The notes beneath the pieces are model-generated. The model searched no databases. It had not been told where the DNA came from and saw only the letters and a list, made by a program, of their open reading frames with translations. Of a stretch of 64,000 nucleotides of DNA, positions 1-8,127 are shown piece by piece. A program made the translations under genes and the position numbers. The DNA is from CAZAYY01 sp964489525 (lineage in GTDB: Bacteria; Chloroflexota; Anaerolineae; Anaerolineales; JABWBV01). The stretch lies in contig CAZAYY010000009.1 in the NCBI GenBank assembly GCA_964489525.1, forward strand, positions 62,001-126,000. Reading direction: 5' to 3'. The first letter of the stretch is position 1. Each line of letters opens with the position of its first letter.

Positions 1-376
1 CCTGCGCCACGCGCTGAATGCGCTCTCGCGCTTCTTCCGCCACGGGAATCAGTCCCGGATGAGGAACCGCCCCCAGCATCGCAATTGGGTCCACCAGGGA
101 TACCAGGGTGTACCCCTCTTCCTCGGAGACGGTAACATTGCAGGGCAGCAGCAGCCCGGCCTGGGGGGCTGCGCTTAACGCCCGGTAGGCCAGGGGTGGG
201 TTGCAGGCCCCCAGGATTTTAAATCGCCGGAAGTCCACATCCAGCTTTTTCTTCATGGTTTCTTTTACATCAATTTCCGTCAGCACACCGAAACCCTCTG
301 CTTTGAGGGCGTCCACCACCTGGGTGAGGGCGCTGTCGTAATCCGTTTCCAGTTTTACATAATATCCGATTTCCAT
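1..376 (-). CDS. DUF302 domain protein (cut by the window edge)
   Basis: This is the first 125 codons of a gene that runs off the left edge; no stop is seen. The translation starts MEIGYYVKLETDYDSA and continues with a helix whose last part reads GFGVLTEIDV, then KILGACNPPLAYRAL and a stretch ending in VSLVDPIAMLG. That order is typical of the DUF302 family, small alpha/beta proteins of unknown function. The conserved ACNP motif with its single cysteine is present. An AAGGAAGG ribosome-binding site lies about 10 bases before the ATG and fixes the start. No signal peptide is visible, so the protein is probably cytoplasmic. Family assignment is from pattern recognition; the role is unknown. Confidence 0.8.
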   Translation of the reverse strand, partial: MEIGYYVKLETDYDSALTQVVDALKAEGFGVLTEIDVKETMKKKLDVDFRRFKILGACNPPLAYRALSAAPQAGLLLPCNVTVSEEEGYTLVSLVDPIAMLGAVPHPGLIPVAEEARERIQRVAQ

Positions 377-997
377 GGGGTTCAAACCTTCCTTTATTTT
401 AGCGTGGTTTGGGATTTCTTTTGTATTGTACCGCATTCATTAGACATTGATTTGCAAAAAAGGTTACAAGGAATTTTGGAAAATTGAAAAGATTGCTTCC
501 GGCTGCGCCGCTCGGAATGATACGCGGATGATTTGTGGTGGGCACCTGGCAGTGGGCCCCTGGCAGATTTTTTCTTCTGGTGGCCTCTCATTTTGTCCCG
601 AGACCTGTACCAGGGCCGCGCGGTTTTTTTGCCGCGAATTGCGCGAATGGACGCGAAAGAGGGGTAAGGTTTTTGGTTTCCTGGGAAGTGGGGTCCACGT
701 CCTGCTCGACGGTTCACTCCTTCTTCTGTAGGGGCGGGTCGCAGCGCAACGAAAGCGATCCGAAGGCTACCTTGGGGCCATTCGGCATCATCCGCCCGGT
801 CTGCCCGCTGACCCGCCCGCCCAGATGGTATATGATCAACCGCCGGGGAGATTGCTTCGCTGCGTTTGCAAGGACATCCTCATCCCCATGTCGTTTCGAT
901 CTGTCGCAAATGGCGAGCGAAGCGGCCGAGAAACCTTCACGGCAGGTGGAAAAGGTCCCTGGCGTCTGTCGCCGTTCGGAACGACAAATTTAACCCT
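377..997. other. Non-coding gap with degenerate repeats
   Basis: This is about 620 bases between the divergent ends of the DUF302 gene and the M1-peptidase operon. ORFs here have no homology-like features and overlap on both strands. The stretch holds pieces of dispersed intergenic repeats. The 19-nt string at about 501-519 is the exact reverse complement of one near 7831. Bases 846-990 match 7826-7991 in inverted orientation. Bases 790-830 resemble the inverse of the repeat at 11054. No promoter or RNA gene could be recognised. Confidence 0.6.
846..990 (-). repeat. Dispersed intergenic repeat, inverted copy
   Basis: The reverse complement of this stretch aligns with 7826-7991. The 34 nt containing GCAGCGAAGCAATCTCC differ at only two positions (846-879 against 7958-7991). 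Further shared pieces are AAGGTTTCTC followed by GCTTCGCTC, and a GATCGAAACGACA string. Neither copy is coding, and no transposase is nearby. It looks like a remnant of a non-autonomous intergenic element. Confidence 0.6.
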
Positions 998-2596
998 CTA
1001 CGGTGTGTTTTCAAGGTATTTCTGAAACACTGGCTCCAGGTCTGCCTGGGTGGCGCTGCGAAAGGCATCCAGCAGGTCTTGCGGTTCGGCTTGCTGCCCG
1101 GCCTGGCTTTGGGCATAGGTAAACAAGGCTTGCTGGAACCGGTCGGTTCCGATGGTGAGGCGAATTTCATTAAGAAAATACACCCCGCGCAGGTACACGC
1201 TGTCAATGTAAGGCCGGGGATAGCCAAACTGGTAGACCGTGCTGTCCACCGGGCCGGCTTTCCAGGGTTCGTAGCGGTGCACCCGGAAGTTCCACCACCA
1301 CTCCACCAGGTCGGGTTGGTTTTTTTCCAGGTAGAGCAGTTCACTAAAGGTGGCGAGGGCTTCGTCCAGCCAGGGATGCAGCGCCTGGTTGGAGCCAACC
1401 ACCCCCTGCCACCATTGGTGGGATACCTCGTGGACTGTGATGAGGGTCAACCAGGTGCGTGGGTCGCCGCTGTAGAGGGCGTAGTATTCCTGGCCAATGA
1501 ACACCAGCCCGTCGTACTCCATGCCATCTTCGAAATCGCTGGTGACCAGCGCCAGGCTGGGGTGCGGATAAGGACCGAAAAGCTGGCTGTACAGGGCCAG
1601 TGCGGCAGCGGCATGGTCCAGCGCGGCCTGCCCGGCTTCGGCGAATTCTGGAAAGGTGTAGCTGGAAAGCGTGATATCGCCAACCTGGGTGGTCAGGGTC
1701 TGGTAGCGGCTTCCCAGGGAGAGGGTAAAATTCCGCGCCATGGGCACCGAATACCGGTAGTAGGGCGGGTTTTCTTCCGTGGGCGGGGCACTGGCCACCA
1801 CAGTGAGCCTTTCGGGCGGGTTCAGTAGGAACAGGGACACCTCAAATGCAGCCAGTTCGTACAGGGTAAATTCCCCGATATCCGAAGGTAGGTAAGCCAG
1901 CCAGCCAAGGGAAGGGTGGTAGGGGGGGAACACCGGGAACCATCCGGCCAAATTGGCCTGGTTTTTCGTATAGCCGAAGGTCTCGGCTTTGTCTGGCAGG
2001 CGCAGGCTGAATTCCAAGTTGAGTTCAATCCATTCACCAGGGTTTACCGGGGTGTCCAATGAAAGCCAGAGCAGGTGTTCGTTTAGCCGCCAGCCTGTGA
2101 TGGCCCTGCCCGGCCCGGCCTGCACGCTTTGCAGTTTAAACCCGTTTTCGTGCAGGTTGGCCTCAATCATTAACAGCAGTTCGTCCACCGGCTCAGCGCC
2201 GGGGTAAAGGTACTGTGCTTTTTGCTTCACCTGGACTTCTTGGGCAGCGTAGTCATACACGGCTTCCAGCCAGTAGGTGGTGCGGTCGGGCGGAGTTTGA
2301 GGGCCTGCCTGGGTGGGTTCAGGTGTTGGAGATGCCTGGGGGGTGGTGGGCGTGATGGTGACCGGGATGGTTTCGGGGGTGGGTGGGATGGGCAGGGGTG
2401 GGCTGGGCTCGAGGTTGGGGGGTGACGCAGGTGGGGTATATTGCCAGCCGGCGCCGGGCATGGGCTGGACGGTGGGCACAGGGGGAAGTTCTGCGGGAAA
2501 ACTGCATGCGGCAAGGCAGAAAAGCAGCCCGGCCAGGCAGGTCAAAACAGCCCGGCGCTGGGAATGCACCTTTCGGGTGACCGCAGTGCTTTTCAT
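998..2596 (-). CDS. M1-family (gluzincin) metallopeptidase lipoprotein
   Basis: This 532-residue protein is predicted to be an exported, lipid-anchored zinc aminopeptidase-like enzyme. The N-terminus is a lipoprotein signal with the lipobox LAAC (Cys31), followed by a Pro/Thr-rich linker to about residue 105. The catalytic motif is HEVSH at 389-393 with the third zinc ligand Glu412, which gives the exact HExxH-x18-E spacing of the M1 family. The tryptophans after the second His are also typical. The GAMEN exopeptidase motif is not obvious (DGMEYDG occupies that place), so the cleavage specificity is uncertain. The gene starts 12 bases after the SLC13 gene. Its AGGAG site overlaps the SLC13 stop, so the two form an operon. 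Function in peptide scavenging is inferred. Confidence 0.85.
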   Translation of the reverse strand: MKSTAVTRKVHSQRRAVLTCLAGLLFCLAACSFPAELPPVPTVQPMPGAGWQYTPPASPPNLEPSPPLPIPPTPETIPVTITPTTPQASPTPEPTQAGPQTPPDRTTYWLEAVYDYAAQEVQVKQKAQYLYPGAEPVDELLLMIEANLHENGFKLQSVQAGPGRAITGWRLNEHLLWLSLDTPVNPGEWIELNLEFSLRLPDKAETFGYTKNQANLAGWFPVFPPYHPSLGWLAYLPSDIGEFTLYELAAFEVSLFLLNPPERLTVVASAPPTEENPPYYRYSVPMARNFTLSLGSRYQTLTTQVGDITLSSYTFPEFAEAGQAALDHAAAALALYSQLFGPYPHPSLALVTSDFEDGMEYDGLVFIGQEYYALYSGDPRTWLTLITVHEVSHQWWQGVVGSNQALHPWLDEALATFSELLYLEKNQPDLVEWWWNFRVHRYEPWKAGPVDSTVYQFGYPRPYIDSVYLRGVYFLNEIRLTIGTDRFQQALFTYAQSQAGQQAEPQDLLDAFRSATQADLEPVFQKYLENTP

Positions 2597-2608
2597 TGTG
2601 GGTAGCTC

Positions 2609-4477
2609 CTAAAACGGGTACAGCCAGGGCAGTAAAAGCACCGAGAGCAGCATGGTGAGCAGCACCAGCGGCACCCCGGCTTTGGCGTAATCCCCAAAAC
2701 GGTAATTGCCTGCACCCATCACCAGGGTGTTTGCGGGGGAGGCAATCGGGGTGCTGAAAGCCATCGATGCCGCCACTGCCACCGCCACCAGGAAGGCATA
2801 CGGCGAAAGCCCCAGGTTGGCTGCACTGGCCAGGGCAACCGGGGCAATCAAGAAGGTGGTGGCGGTGTTGGATAAAAATTGGGTGAACAGGGCGGTAACG
2901 CCAAAAATCACCGCCAGCACAAAAACGGGGCTGGCGCCCTGGGTTTGGGTGAGCCAGCCAGCGGCAAGCTGCACCACACCCGCTTTTTCAAGGGCCGTGC
3001 TCATCGGAATCATCCCGGCCATCAGCACAATGCTTTTCCAGTCAATGGCTTCGTAGGCATCGTCCATCGTCAGGCAGCCGCTGGCAATCATCATGAACGC
3101 GGCCAGCAGGCTGGCGGTGGTGATATCCAGCAGGTTAAAAATTAACAGCGCCAGCATGCCCAGGGTAATGGTCATCGCGACCGGCGCCTTTTTGCGCATG
3201 GGGGCTGCGTTCATTTCGTCGGGTGAGCCAATTACCACGAAATCTTTGCGCTGGCGGCGCAGCGCCAGGATGTTTTCCCAGGGCCCCTGCACCAGCAGGG
3301 TGTCGCCAAAGCGCAGGGGTGTGGTGAGCATATCCGGGTTTTCCTGCCCGCCAGCGCCATACAACCCCAGAACGGTGAGCTTGTACCGGCTGCCAAAGCG
3401 CAGTTCGATGATGGTCTTGCCCAGCAGGCTGGAGCGCGGCGGCAGCACCACCTCTGCCAGGCCTACCTCCTGGTTCATTAAAAATTGCTGCTCCAGGCTT
3501 TCAGCGGGCTGTACGCCCAGGTCCAGCGCTGCCGCAGCATGGGCAACATCGCTGCCATCCCCCTGCAGCACCAGCAGGTCGTTGGCCTGGATGATCAGGT
3601 CTGGGGCGGCGACCAGGCTGGTGATATCTTCATAGTTCATCACCAACTGGTTATCTTCCTTGCGCACCATGGGCCTGGCCCGGTTGGGGCGGTGAACTTC
3701 CAACACCGAAAGGTGGTAATCGGAGCGCAGGCCGCTTTCGGCCAGGTTTTTTCCGCTGATTTTCGAGGCGCGCCGCACCCGCAGCCGGTATAGGTTTTGC
3801 GGCAGCCGGTAGATGGCCATCAGTTCTTCGGGTGTGGTCACCCGCTGCACATCTTTGGCAGATTGGCGGGCAGGCATCAGGCGATAGCCGACCAGCAGCA
3901 TAAACACAATGCCAACCCCCAACAAAATCATGCCGATGGGCGTCAGGGTAAAAAACCCCAGGGGAGCATACCCGTTTTCGCGCAGGATATCACTGACAAT
4001 CAGATTGGGGGTGGTGCCAATCAGGGTCAGCAAGCCGCCCAGAATTGCGCCATACGAAAGCGGCATCAGCAGCTTGGATGGAGAAATTTTGCTGGCGCGC
4101 GACAGGCTGATGATGGCCGGGATGAGCAGGGCAACCGTTCCGGTGTTGCTCATAAACCCGGAAAGGAAGGCGGCGGTTGCCATTAACACCAAAATTAACC
4201 GCAGCGGGCTGTTGCCGGCCACCTGCAAAATGGCCCGGCCCACGCCGCCTGCCAGGCCGGTTTGCATCACTCCGCCGCCCACCACGAACAGGGCGGCAAT
4301 GGCCAGAACGGCCGGGTTGGAGAACCCCGCCAGGGCCTCCGGCACAGTGACCAGCCGGGTGAGCAGCAGCATTACCAAAACCCCCAGGGCCACCACATCC
4401 ACCCGCAGCCATTCCGTGGTGAACAGCAGAATGGCGGCTGCAAGAATCAGAATTGCAATCCACATTTCAATTGTCAT
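2609..4477 (-). CDS. SLC13/DASS-type permease with RCK_C (TrkA-C) domains
   Basis: This is an integral membrane carrier of about 622 residues, of the divalent anion:Na+ symporter / ArsB-like superfamily. Hydrophobic segments fill residues 1-200 and 410-620. The two halves each carry the family-type SNTGTVALL or SNTATTFLI stretch. Between them (about 210-400) are two RCK_C-like soluble domains, a common arrangement in bacterial SLC13 proteins such as the SdcS/YfbS type. Substrate (sulfate, dicarboxylate or other anion) cannot be read from sequence. I chose the Met at 4477 because an extended -10 lies exactly 7 nt upstream. A start at 4501 would add eight residues and has no ribosome-binding site. 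It is the first gene of an operon with the M1-type lipoprotein. Confidence 0.85.
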   Translation of the reverse strand: MTIEMWIAILILAAAILLFTTEWLRVDVVALGVLVMLLLTRLVTVPEALAGFSNPAVLAIAALFVVGGGVMQTGLAGGVGRAILQVAGNSPLRLILVLMATAAFLSGFMSNTGTVALLIPAIISLSRASKISPSKLLMPLSYGAILGGLLTLIGTTPNLIVSDILRENGYAPLGFFTLTPIGMILLGVGIVFMLLVGYRLMPARQSAKDVQRVTTPEELMAIYRLPQNLYRLRVRRASKISGKNLAESGLRSDYHLSVLEVHRPNRARPMVRKEDNQLVMNYEDITSLVAAPDLIIQANDLLVLQGDGSDVAHAAAALDLGVQPAESLEQQFLMNQEVGLAEVVLPPRSSLLGKTIIELRFGSRYKLTVLGLYGAGGQENPDMLTTPLRFGDTLLVQGPWENILALRRQRKDFVVIGSPDEMNAAPMRKKAPVAMTITLGMLALLIFNLLDITTASLLAAFMMIASGCLTMDDAYEAIDWKSIVLMAGMIPMSTALEKAGVVQLAAGWLTQTQGASPVFVLAVIFGVTALFTQFLSNTATTFLIAPVALASAANLGLSPYAFLVAVAVAASMAFSTPIASPANTLVMGAGNYRFGDYAKAGVPLVLLTMLLSVLLLPWLYPF

Positions 4478-4484
4478 GGGCACA

Positions 4485-4493
4485 ATCTTAGCA
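4485..4493 (-). promoter_or_regulatory. Extended -10 for leaderless SLC13 transcript
   Basis: Read on the minus strand this is TGC-TAAGAT, followed by 7 nt and then ATG at 4477. No Shine-Dalgarno sequence is present, so transcription should begin at or next to the start codon. A 7-bp inverted repeat (AATCTTA at 4484-4490 and TAAGATT at 4502-4508) covers the hexamer and may be an operator. Confidence 0.5.
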
Positions 4494-4629
4494 CATTTCA
4501 TTAAGATTGGCGTTTGATGAGTTTTCGGAAAAAGGCCAAAACCGGGGAACTATTTTGAAAACCGGGGCGTCTTATCTTTGAAATTGCACACAAGCAAAAT
4601 AACCAACCACTCAATTTGGAGGTAACACC

Positions 4630-5388
4630 ATGCGTAACAAATTAATCACCATCACCAGCGTTTTTGTCCTTCTGGCTGCTTTGATTGCAGTCACCACCTA
4701 TGCCTTTGAACGGGGCCTGCCCTCGAATGCCGCTGCTTCGGACGAGGCCAGCAAGCGAACCCTCAGCATCAACGGTTCCGGTCAAATCAGCCTGACCCCG
4801 GACATTGCCTACATTACTGTGGGTGTACGCACCACCGATGAAGACGCCAAAACTGCCGTTGCGGCCAACAACAGCCAGACCGAAAGCCTGATTGCTGTGT
4901 TGAAGTCCCTTGGCATTGCGGAAAAGGATATCAAGACATCCAACTTCAGCATTTACCAGATGGAAGACTACAACCGCCCGATGCTTGAGAACAACACCTA
5001 CCCCAAAGTCTTCGTGGTCGAAAACTCGGTCAACCTGACCGTGCGCGACCTGAACAGCCTGGGTGACCTGCTCAGCGCCGCTGTGGACGCTGGCGCCAAC
5101 AACATCTATGGCATCAGCTTTGACAAAGAGGACAAGACCGAAGCCTACAAACTGACCCGCGAGTTGGCTGTCCAGAATGCCAAAGAACAGGCAGGCGAAC
5201 TGGCCCGGCTGGCTGGCGTAACCCTGGGCGACATTCAGAGCATCTCGGCTTATTCTTACGCCCCGATTGTTTATGCCGAAACTGCTGCCGGTGGCGCTCC
5301 CGCAATGGACATGGCCAAAGCCGTTCCCGTTTCCCCTGGCCAGCTCACCATCTCGATGGATGTCAGCATGGTCTTCGAAATCAAGTAG
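4630..5388 (+). CDS. SIMPL domain (DUF541, YggE-like) secreted protein
   Basis: This 252-residue protein has an N-terminal signal/anchor (hydrophobic residues 5-27) and then a full SIMPL domain. It begins with RTLSINGSGQISLTPDIA, has a central VENSVNLTVRDL strand, and ends with a QLTISMDVSMVFEIK strand, all family hallmarks. SIMPL proteins are periplasmic or surface proteins. E. coli YggE is linked to oxidative stress and others to signalling complexes; the molecular role is unknown. A GGAGG site sits 7 bases before the ATG. The gene is transcribed alone: it diverges from the SLC13 operon and is closed by a strong terminator at 5413. Confidence 0.9.
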   Translation: MRNKLITITSVFVLLAALIAVTTYAFERGLPSNAAASDEASKRTLSINGSGQISLTPDIAYITVGVRTTDEDAKTAVAANNSQTESLIAVLKSLGIAEKDIKTSNFSIYQMEDYNRPMLENNTYPKVFVVENSVNLTVRDLNSLGDLLSAAVDAGANNIYGISFDKEDKTEAYKLTRELAVQNAKEQAGELARLAGVTLGDIQSISAYSYAPIVYAETAAGGAPAMDMAKAVPVSPGQLTISMDVSMVFEIK

Positions 5389-5412
5389 TTTTACAGCGAC
5401 TCAACCCCACCC

Positions 5413-5447
5413 AAAACCCCCGCCCCATTCAAAAGGGCGGGGGTTTT
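5413..5447 (+). terminator. Rho-independent terminator after the SIMPL gene
   Basis: A perfect 13-bp stem (5413-5425 with 5435-5447; AAAACCCCCGCCC against its complement) encloses a 9-nt loop. The T run is part of the stem. It lies 25 nt after the SIMPL stop, and because it is A-flanked on the other strand it can also stop transcription from the minus-strand gene at 5502. Confidence 0.85.
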
Positions 5448-5501
5448 GCTTTGATAAACGGGGGTCCGGGCGGGTTCAAGCCACGAGACAGGCGGACCTT
5501 G

Positions 5502-5987
5502 TTACTTTCCGCCGGTTACGGGCATGTACAGGTGCAGCACAAATTCCAGCGAAGGGTCGGCTGCCGGGAAGTGTTCTTCCAGCCACTGGCGGCTGTGGTC
5601 ATATTCATAGGGGTTGTTTTCCCGCCAGTGAATCAATTTTTTCCAGCCCTGGCCGATGGCGTCGAAGTTTCCCTTCGGCACCGGGCAGGGCAGCATGGCG
5701 TACAGCCCCCCTTCAAAGCTTTTGATGCTCACTTCGCCTTCGGGCTGCTCTTCCGGGCCGACTGCCATCCAGAATTCGTAGCCATAATTCGGGCTGATGG
5801 GAGAAGGGTCCGGGTTGTTGAAGCCAAAGATGCGGTGGCGTGGGAGCTCATCCATGTACCCTTTCGGTTTTGCCCACGAAACCAGTTTTTCCCAGGCCTG
5901 CATTTCGGGTTCTGCGCCGAAGCCATGCACACTCGCAACCCGCAGGGAAGGAAGATGGGTGAGGGTAACTTCAATTGTCTTTTCCAT
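5502..5987 (-). CDS. GyrI-like / effector-binding domain protein
   Basis: This is a stand-alone ligand-binding domain of 161 residues, of the GyrI / AraC-effector-binding (BmrR-C) superfamily. The N-terminal strand TIEVTLTHLPSLRVASVHGF and the central YGYEFWMAVGPE, GLYAMLPCPVP and WLEEHFP segments follow the family order; the Glu in YEFW corresponds to the residue that typically contacts cationic ligands. There is no DNA-binding domain. An AAAGGAG site precedes the ATG at 5987. The gene is divergent from a WYL regulator, with a perfect palindrome between them. The likely job is binding or detoxifying a small molecule under control of that regulator (inference). Confidence 0.8.
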   Translation of the reverse strand: MEKTIEVTLTHLPSLRVASVHGFGAEPEMQAWEKLVSWAKPKGYMDELPRHRIFGFNNPDPSPISPNYGYEFWMAVGPEEQPEGEVSIKSFEGGLYAMLPCPVPKGNFDAIGQGWKKLIHWRENNPYEYDHSRQWLEEHFPAADPSLEFVLHLYMPVTGGK

Positions 5988-6067
5988 GTCATACTCCTTT
6001 GAAAAAATGGTACTACTCAGCCGATGGGTGGGTAGTTCCTTTATTGTTTCACCTTGATTATACGATC

Positions 6068-6094
6068 TATCCCTGACATCTTATGTCAGGGATA
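6068..6094. promoter_or_regulatory. 27-nt perfect palindrome, probable operator of the WYL regulator
   Basis: The arms TATCCCTGACAT (6068-6079) and ATGTCAGGGATA (6083-6094) are exact inverted repeats of 12 bp with a 3-nt spacer. It lies 80 nt upstream of the minus-strand GyrI-like gene and 158 nt upstream of the plus-strand WYL gene. No T run follows, so it is a poor terminator and a good candidate binding site. Confidence 0.7.
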
Positions 6095-6121
6095 GGTGAT
6101 ACAATTAAATTAAGGAACTGC

Positions 6122-6182
6122 TCCCCCATCCCTCCCGTTCTCTCCCCCGCCCCAAGGCCTGGGGTGGGGGTTGGGGGATGGG
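6122..6182. repeat. GC-rich intergenic hairpin repeat
   Basis: This is an imperfect inverted repeat made of C runs, then AAGGCCT, then G runs (core CGCCCCAAGGCCTGGGG). Related stretches occur near 8022, 34664, 35822, 47624 and 52143. It lies in the leader of the WYL regulator gene. Confidence 0.5.
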
Positions 6183-6252
6183 GCTGCGTTGTTACCCAAT
6201 CAATTTCAAAGCCCGTTGGGACACTCCCAGCGGCAGGTAGGAGGCGCAGACT

Positions 6253-7224
6253 ATGCGAGCAGACCGGTTGTTATCGCTTTTGATGCTGCTGCAGCACCGC
6301 GGCAAATTAACCGCCCGCGAGCTGGCCCAGGAATTGGAGGTAACCGAACGGACGATTTACCGGGATGTCAGTGCGCTGTGCTCGGCTGGCATTCCGGTGT
6401 ACAGTGAAGCGGGGCCTTCCGGGGGCTATTCCCTGGTCGAACGCTACCGCACCACGCTGACCGGGCTTTCGGAGCCTGAAATCCGGGCGCTATTTATGCT
6501 CAATATCCCGGTTACCCTCTCCGAACTGGGCATTGACCAGGATGCCAGGGCGGCCATGCTCAAGCTGGCGGCGGCTTTGCCCGAGTCCCGCCGGGTGGAT
6601 GAGCAGGCCGTGCGCCAGCGCTACTACCTGGATGCCGTCTGGTGGGAACATTCCGGCGTGCGCACACCGCACTTGAAAACCATCTACCAGGCGGTCTGGT
6701 CGGATGCCTGCCTGGAAATTGCCTACCCATCCTTTGCCGGGATCATAGATCACCTGGTGGTGGAACCCTATGGGCTGGTTGCCAAGGCAGGGGCCTGGTA
6801 TCTTGTTTCCCGGTTGCCCGGTTCGCTGCCTGGCACCGAAAGGGTGTACCAGGTCAGTAAATTGATGGAGGCAAAGCCCACTGAAGTTCGTTTTGACCGC
6901 GACCCCCGTTTTAACCTGGCCGCTTTCTGGCAAGGCTGGTGTGCGCGGGTGAGCGCCGGGCAGCACCAGTACAAAGTCCAGGCCCGCGTTTCGCCAGCCA
7001 TCCTGCCTTACCTGGAGCATTACCTGGCCACACCGGCCCTGGTCTCTGAACCGCCAGCTAACGCCCAGGGGGAATGGCCCGAACTCACCCTGGCCTTTGA
7101 ATCGCTGCACCAGGCGCGCGAACGGCTGTTGGCCCTCGGCGCAGCGGTGGAGGTGCTCGCCCCCCTGCCCCTGCGCCTGAGCATGGCTGACTTGGCCGGG
7201 CAGATCCTCAAAAAATACACATGA
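6253..7224 (+). CDS. WYL-domain transcriptional regulator (YafY/DeoR-type HTH)
   Basis: This 323-residue regulator has an N-terminal winged helix-turn-helix (residues 1-60: RADRLLSLLMLLQHRGKLTA, then RTIYRDVSAL with the recognition helix). A WYL sensor domain occupies about 130-220, with GLVAKAGAWYLVSRLPG as the WYL-type strand. A C-terminal WCX extension (about 235-320) follows. Such proteins are local regulators whose WYL pocket binds a ligand or nucleic acid. A GGAGG site lies 8 bases before the ATG. The gene is divergent from the GyrI-like gene; the palindrome at 6068 is its probable operator. The small GTPase follows 40 nt later on the same strand. Confidence 0.9.
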   Translation: MRADRLLSLLMLLQHRGKLTARELAQELEVTERTIYRDVSALCSAGIPVYSEAGPSGGYSLVERYRTTLTGLSEPEIRALFMLNIPVTLSELGIDQDARAAMLKLAAALPESRRVDEQAVRQRYYLDAVWWEHSGVRTPHLKTIYQAVWSDACLEIAYPSFAGIIDHLVVEPYGLVAKAGAWYLVSRLPGSLPGTERVYQVSKLMEAKPTEVRFDRDPRFNLAAFWQGWCARVSAGQHQYKVQARVSPAILPYLEHYLATPALVSEPPANAQGEWPELTLAFESLHQARERLLALGAAVEVLAPLPLRLSMADLAGQILKKYT

Positions 7225-7264
7225 AAATTGACAGAGCCTGATACAATTATGAGAAGATGGTCTT

Positions 7265-7804
7265 ATGGAAATTCTGACAAGCCGCCTGCTAAAAGTTGTG
7301 GTTGTAGGCGATGGGGCCGTAGGCAAAACCTCCCTCATCCGACAGTATTGCGAAGGCAAGTTCGACAACTCGCGGGTGGCCACCATTGGCGTGGATTTCC
7401 AGACCAAGACGGTGACCCTGCCCCAGGGTGTGGTTAAGCTCTCGATCTGGGATATGGCGGGGCAGTCGCACTTTCGCTCGGTGCGCGAGGGCTTCTACCG
7501 GGGCAGTCGAGCCGCGGCCCTGGTGTACGATGTCACCAGTGAAGAATCCCTGCGCCACCTGGTGGCCTGGCGGCAGGAGGTGCTCAACGCCATTCCCCGC
7601 CAGCCGCTGCTGGTGATTGGCAATAAAATGGACCTTCCGCACGGCCGGGTGCTGGAGTATGGCAAAACCCTTGCCCAACGCATCGGGGCTCAACATATTG
7701 AAACCAGTGCCTTCACCGGGCAGGGGGTGCCCCAGATGTTCGAGTGGATGGCCTACCTCGCCCTCGGTTTTCACCCACCCGCCCCTCCCGCCCCGCAGGG
7801 GTAA
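7265..7804 (+). CDS. Rab/Ras-like small GTPase
   Basis: This 179-residue single-domain GTPase has all five G motifs: G1 GDGAVGKTS (15-23), the Rab-like switch I ATIGVDF with Thr40, G3 WDMAGQ with the catalytic Gln67, G4 NKMD (120-123) and G5 ETSA (146-149). The FRSVREGFYRGSRAAALVYDVT segment is strikingly eukaryote-Rab-like. The C-terminus is Pro/Ala-rich and lacks cysteines, so it is not prenylated. An extended -10 (TGATACAAT) ends at 7247. The next gene on the strand encodes a candidate roadblock/longin-like partner. Bacterial relatives such as MglA control polarity with a roadblock GAP; that role here is inferred. Confidence 0.92.
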   Translation: MEILTSRLLKVVVVGDGAVGKTSLIRQYCEGKFDNSRVATIGVDFQTKTVTLPQGVVKLSIWDMAGQSHFRSVREGFYRGSRAAALVYDVTSEESLRHLVAWRQEVLNAIPRQPLLVIGNKMDLPHGRVLEYGKTLAQRIGAQHIETSAFTGQGVPQMFEWMAYLALGFHPPAPPAPQG

Positions 7805-8127
7805 ATCCAACCGGGTGGCAACTCCTGTCATTCCGAGCGGCGCAGCCGAGAGGAATCTTTGGCGATTGGCCAAGGTTTCTCAGTCGCTTCGCTCCATCGA
7901 AACGACACGGAGAGGTTGCCCTCGCCGCCTGTGACGGATCGAAACGACACGGGGGTTAGGATGTCTTTGCAAGCGCAGCGAAGCAATCTCCTTGGCGGTG
8001 GCCGCTTTCAATCATCATGCCGCCCCTTGGGGTGGGGGATGCGGCTAAAGCCGCTACTACAGGGGGATAGTGGGATTTGCCTTTCTTGGCCTGCCCAGGG
8101 CAAAAAATTCTGTTAGAATTAGGGGGT
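7805..8127. repeat. Repeat-filled gap between GTPase gene and its neighbour
   Basis: No gene is visible. Bases 7826-7991 are the forward copy of the element found inverted at 846-990, including a perfect 19-nt match (ATTCCGAGCGGCGCAGCCG) to the complement of about 501-519. Bases 8022-8040 carry a GC-rich hairpin-type string. The promoter of the next gene ends the gap. Confidence 0.6.
8111..8119 (+). promoter_or_regulatory. Extended -10, near-leaderless start
   Basis: TGT-TAGAAT is followed by 8 nt and the ATG at 8128. The GGGGG between them is too close to the ATG to act as a normal Shine-Dalgarno site. Confidence 0.45.

Noticed and set aside
5729..5992. Alternative ATG at 5992 for a frame overlapping the GyrI-like gene
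   Set aside because: The frame is a shadow; the AAAGGAG site is well placed for the ATG at 5987, which opens the recognisable domain.
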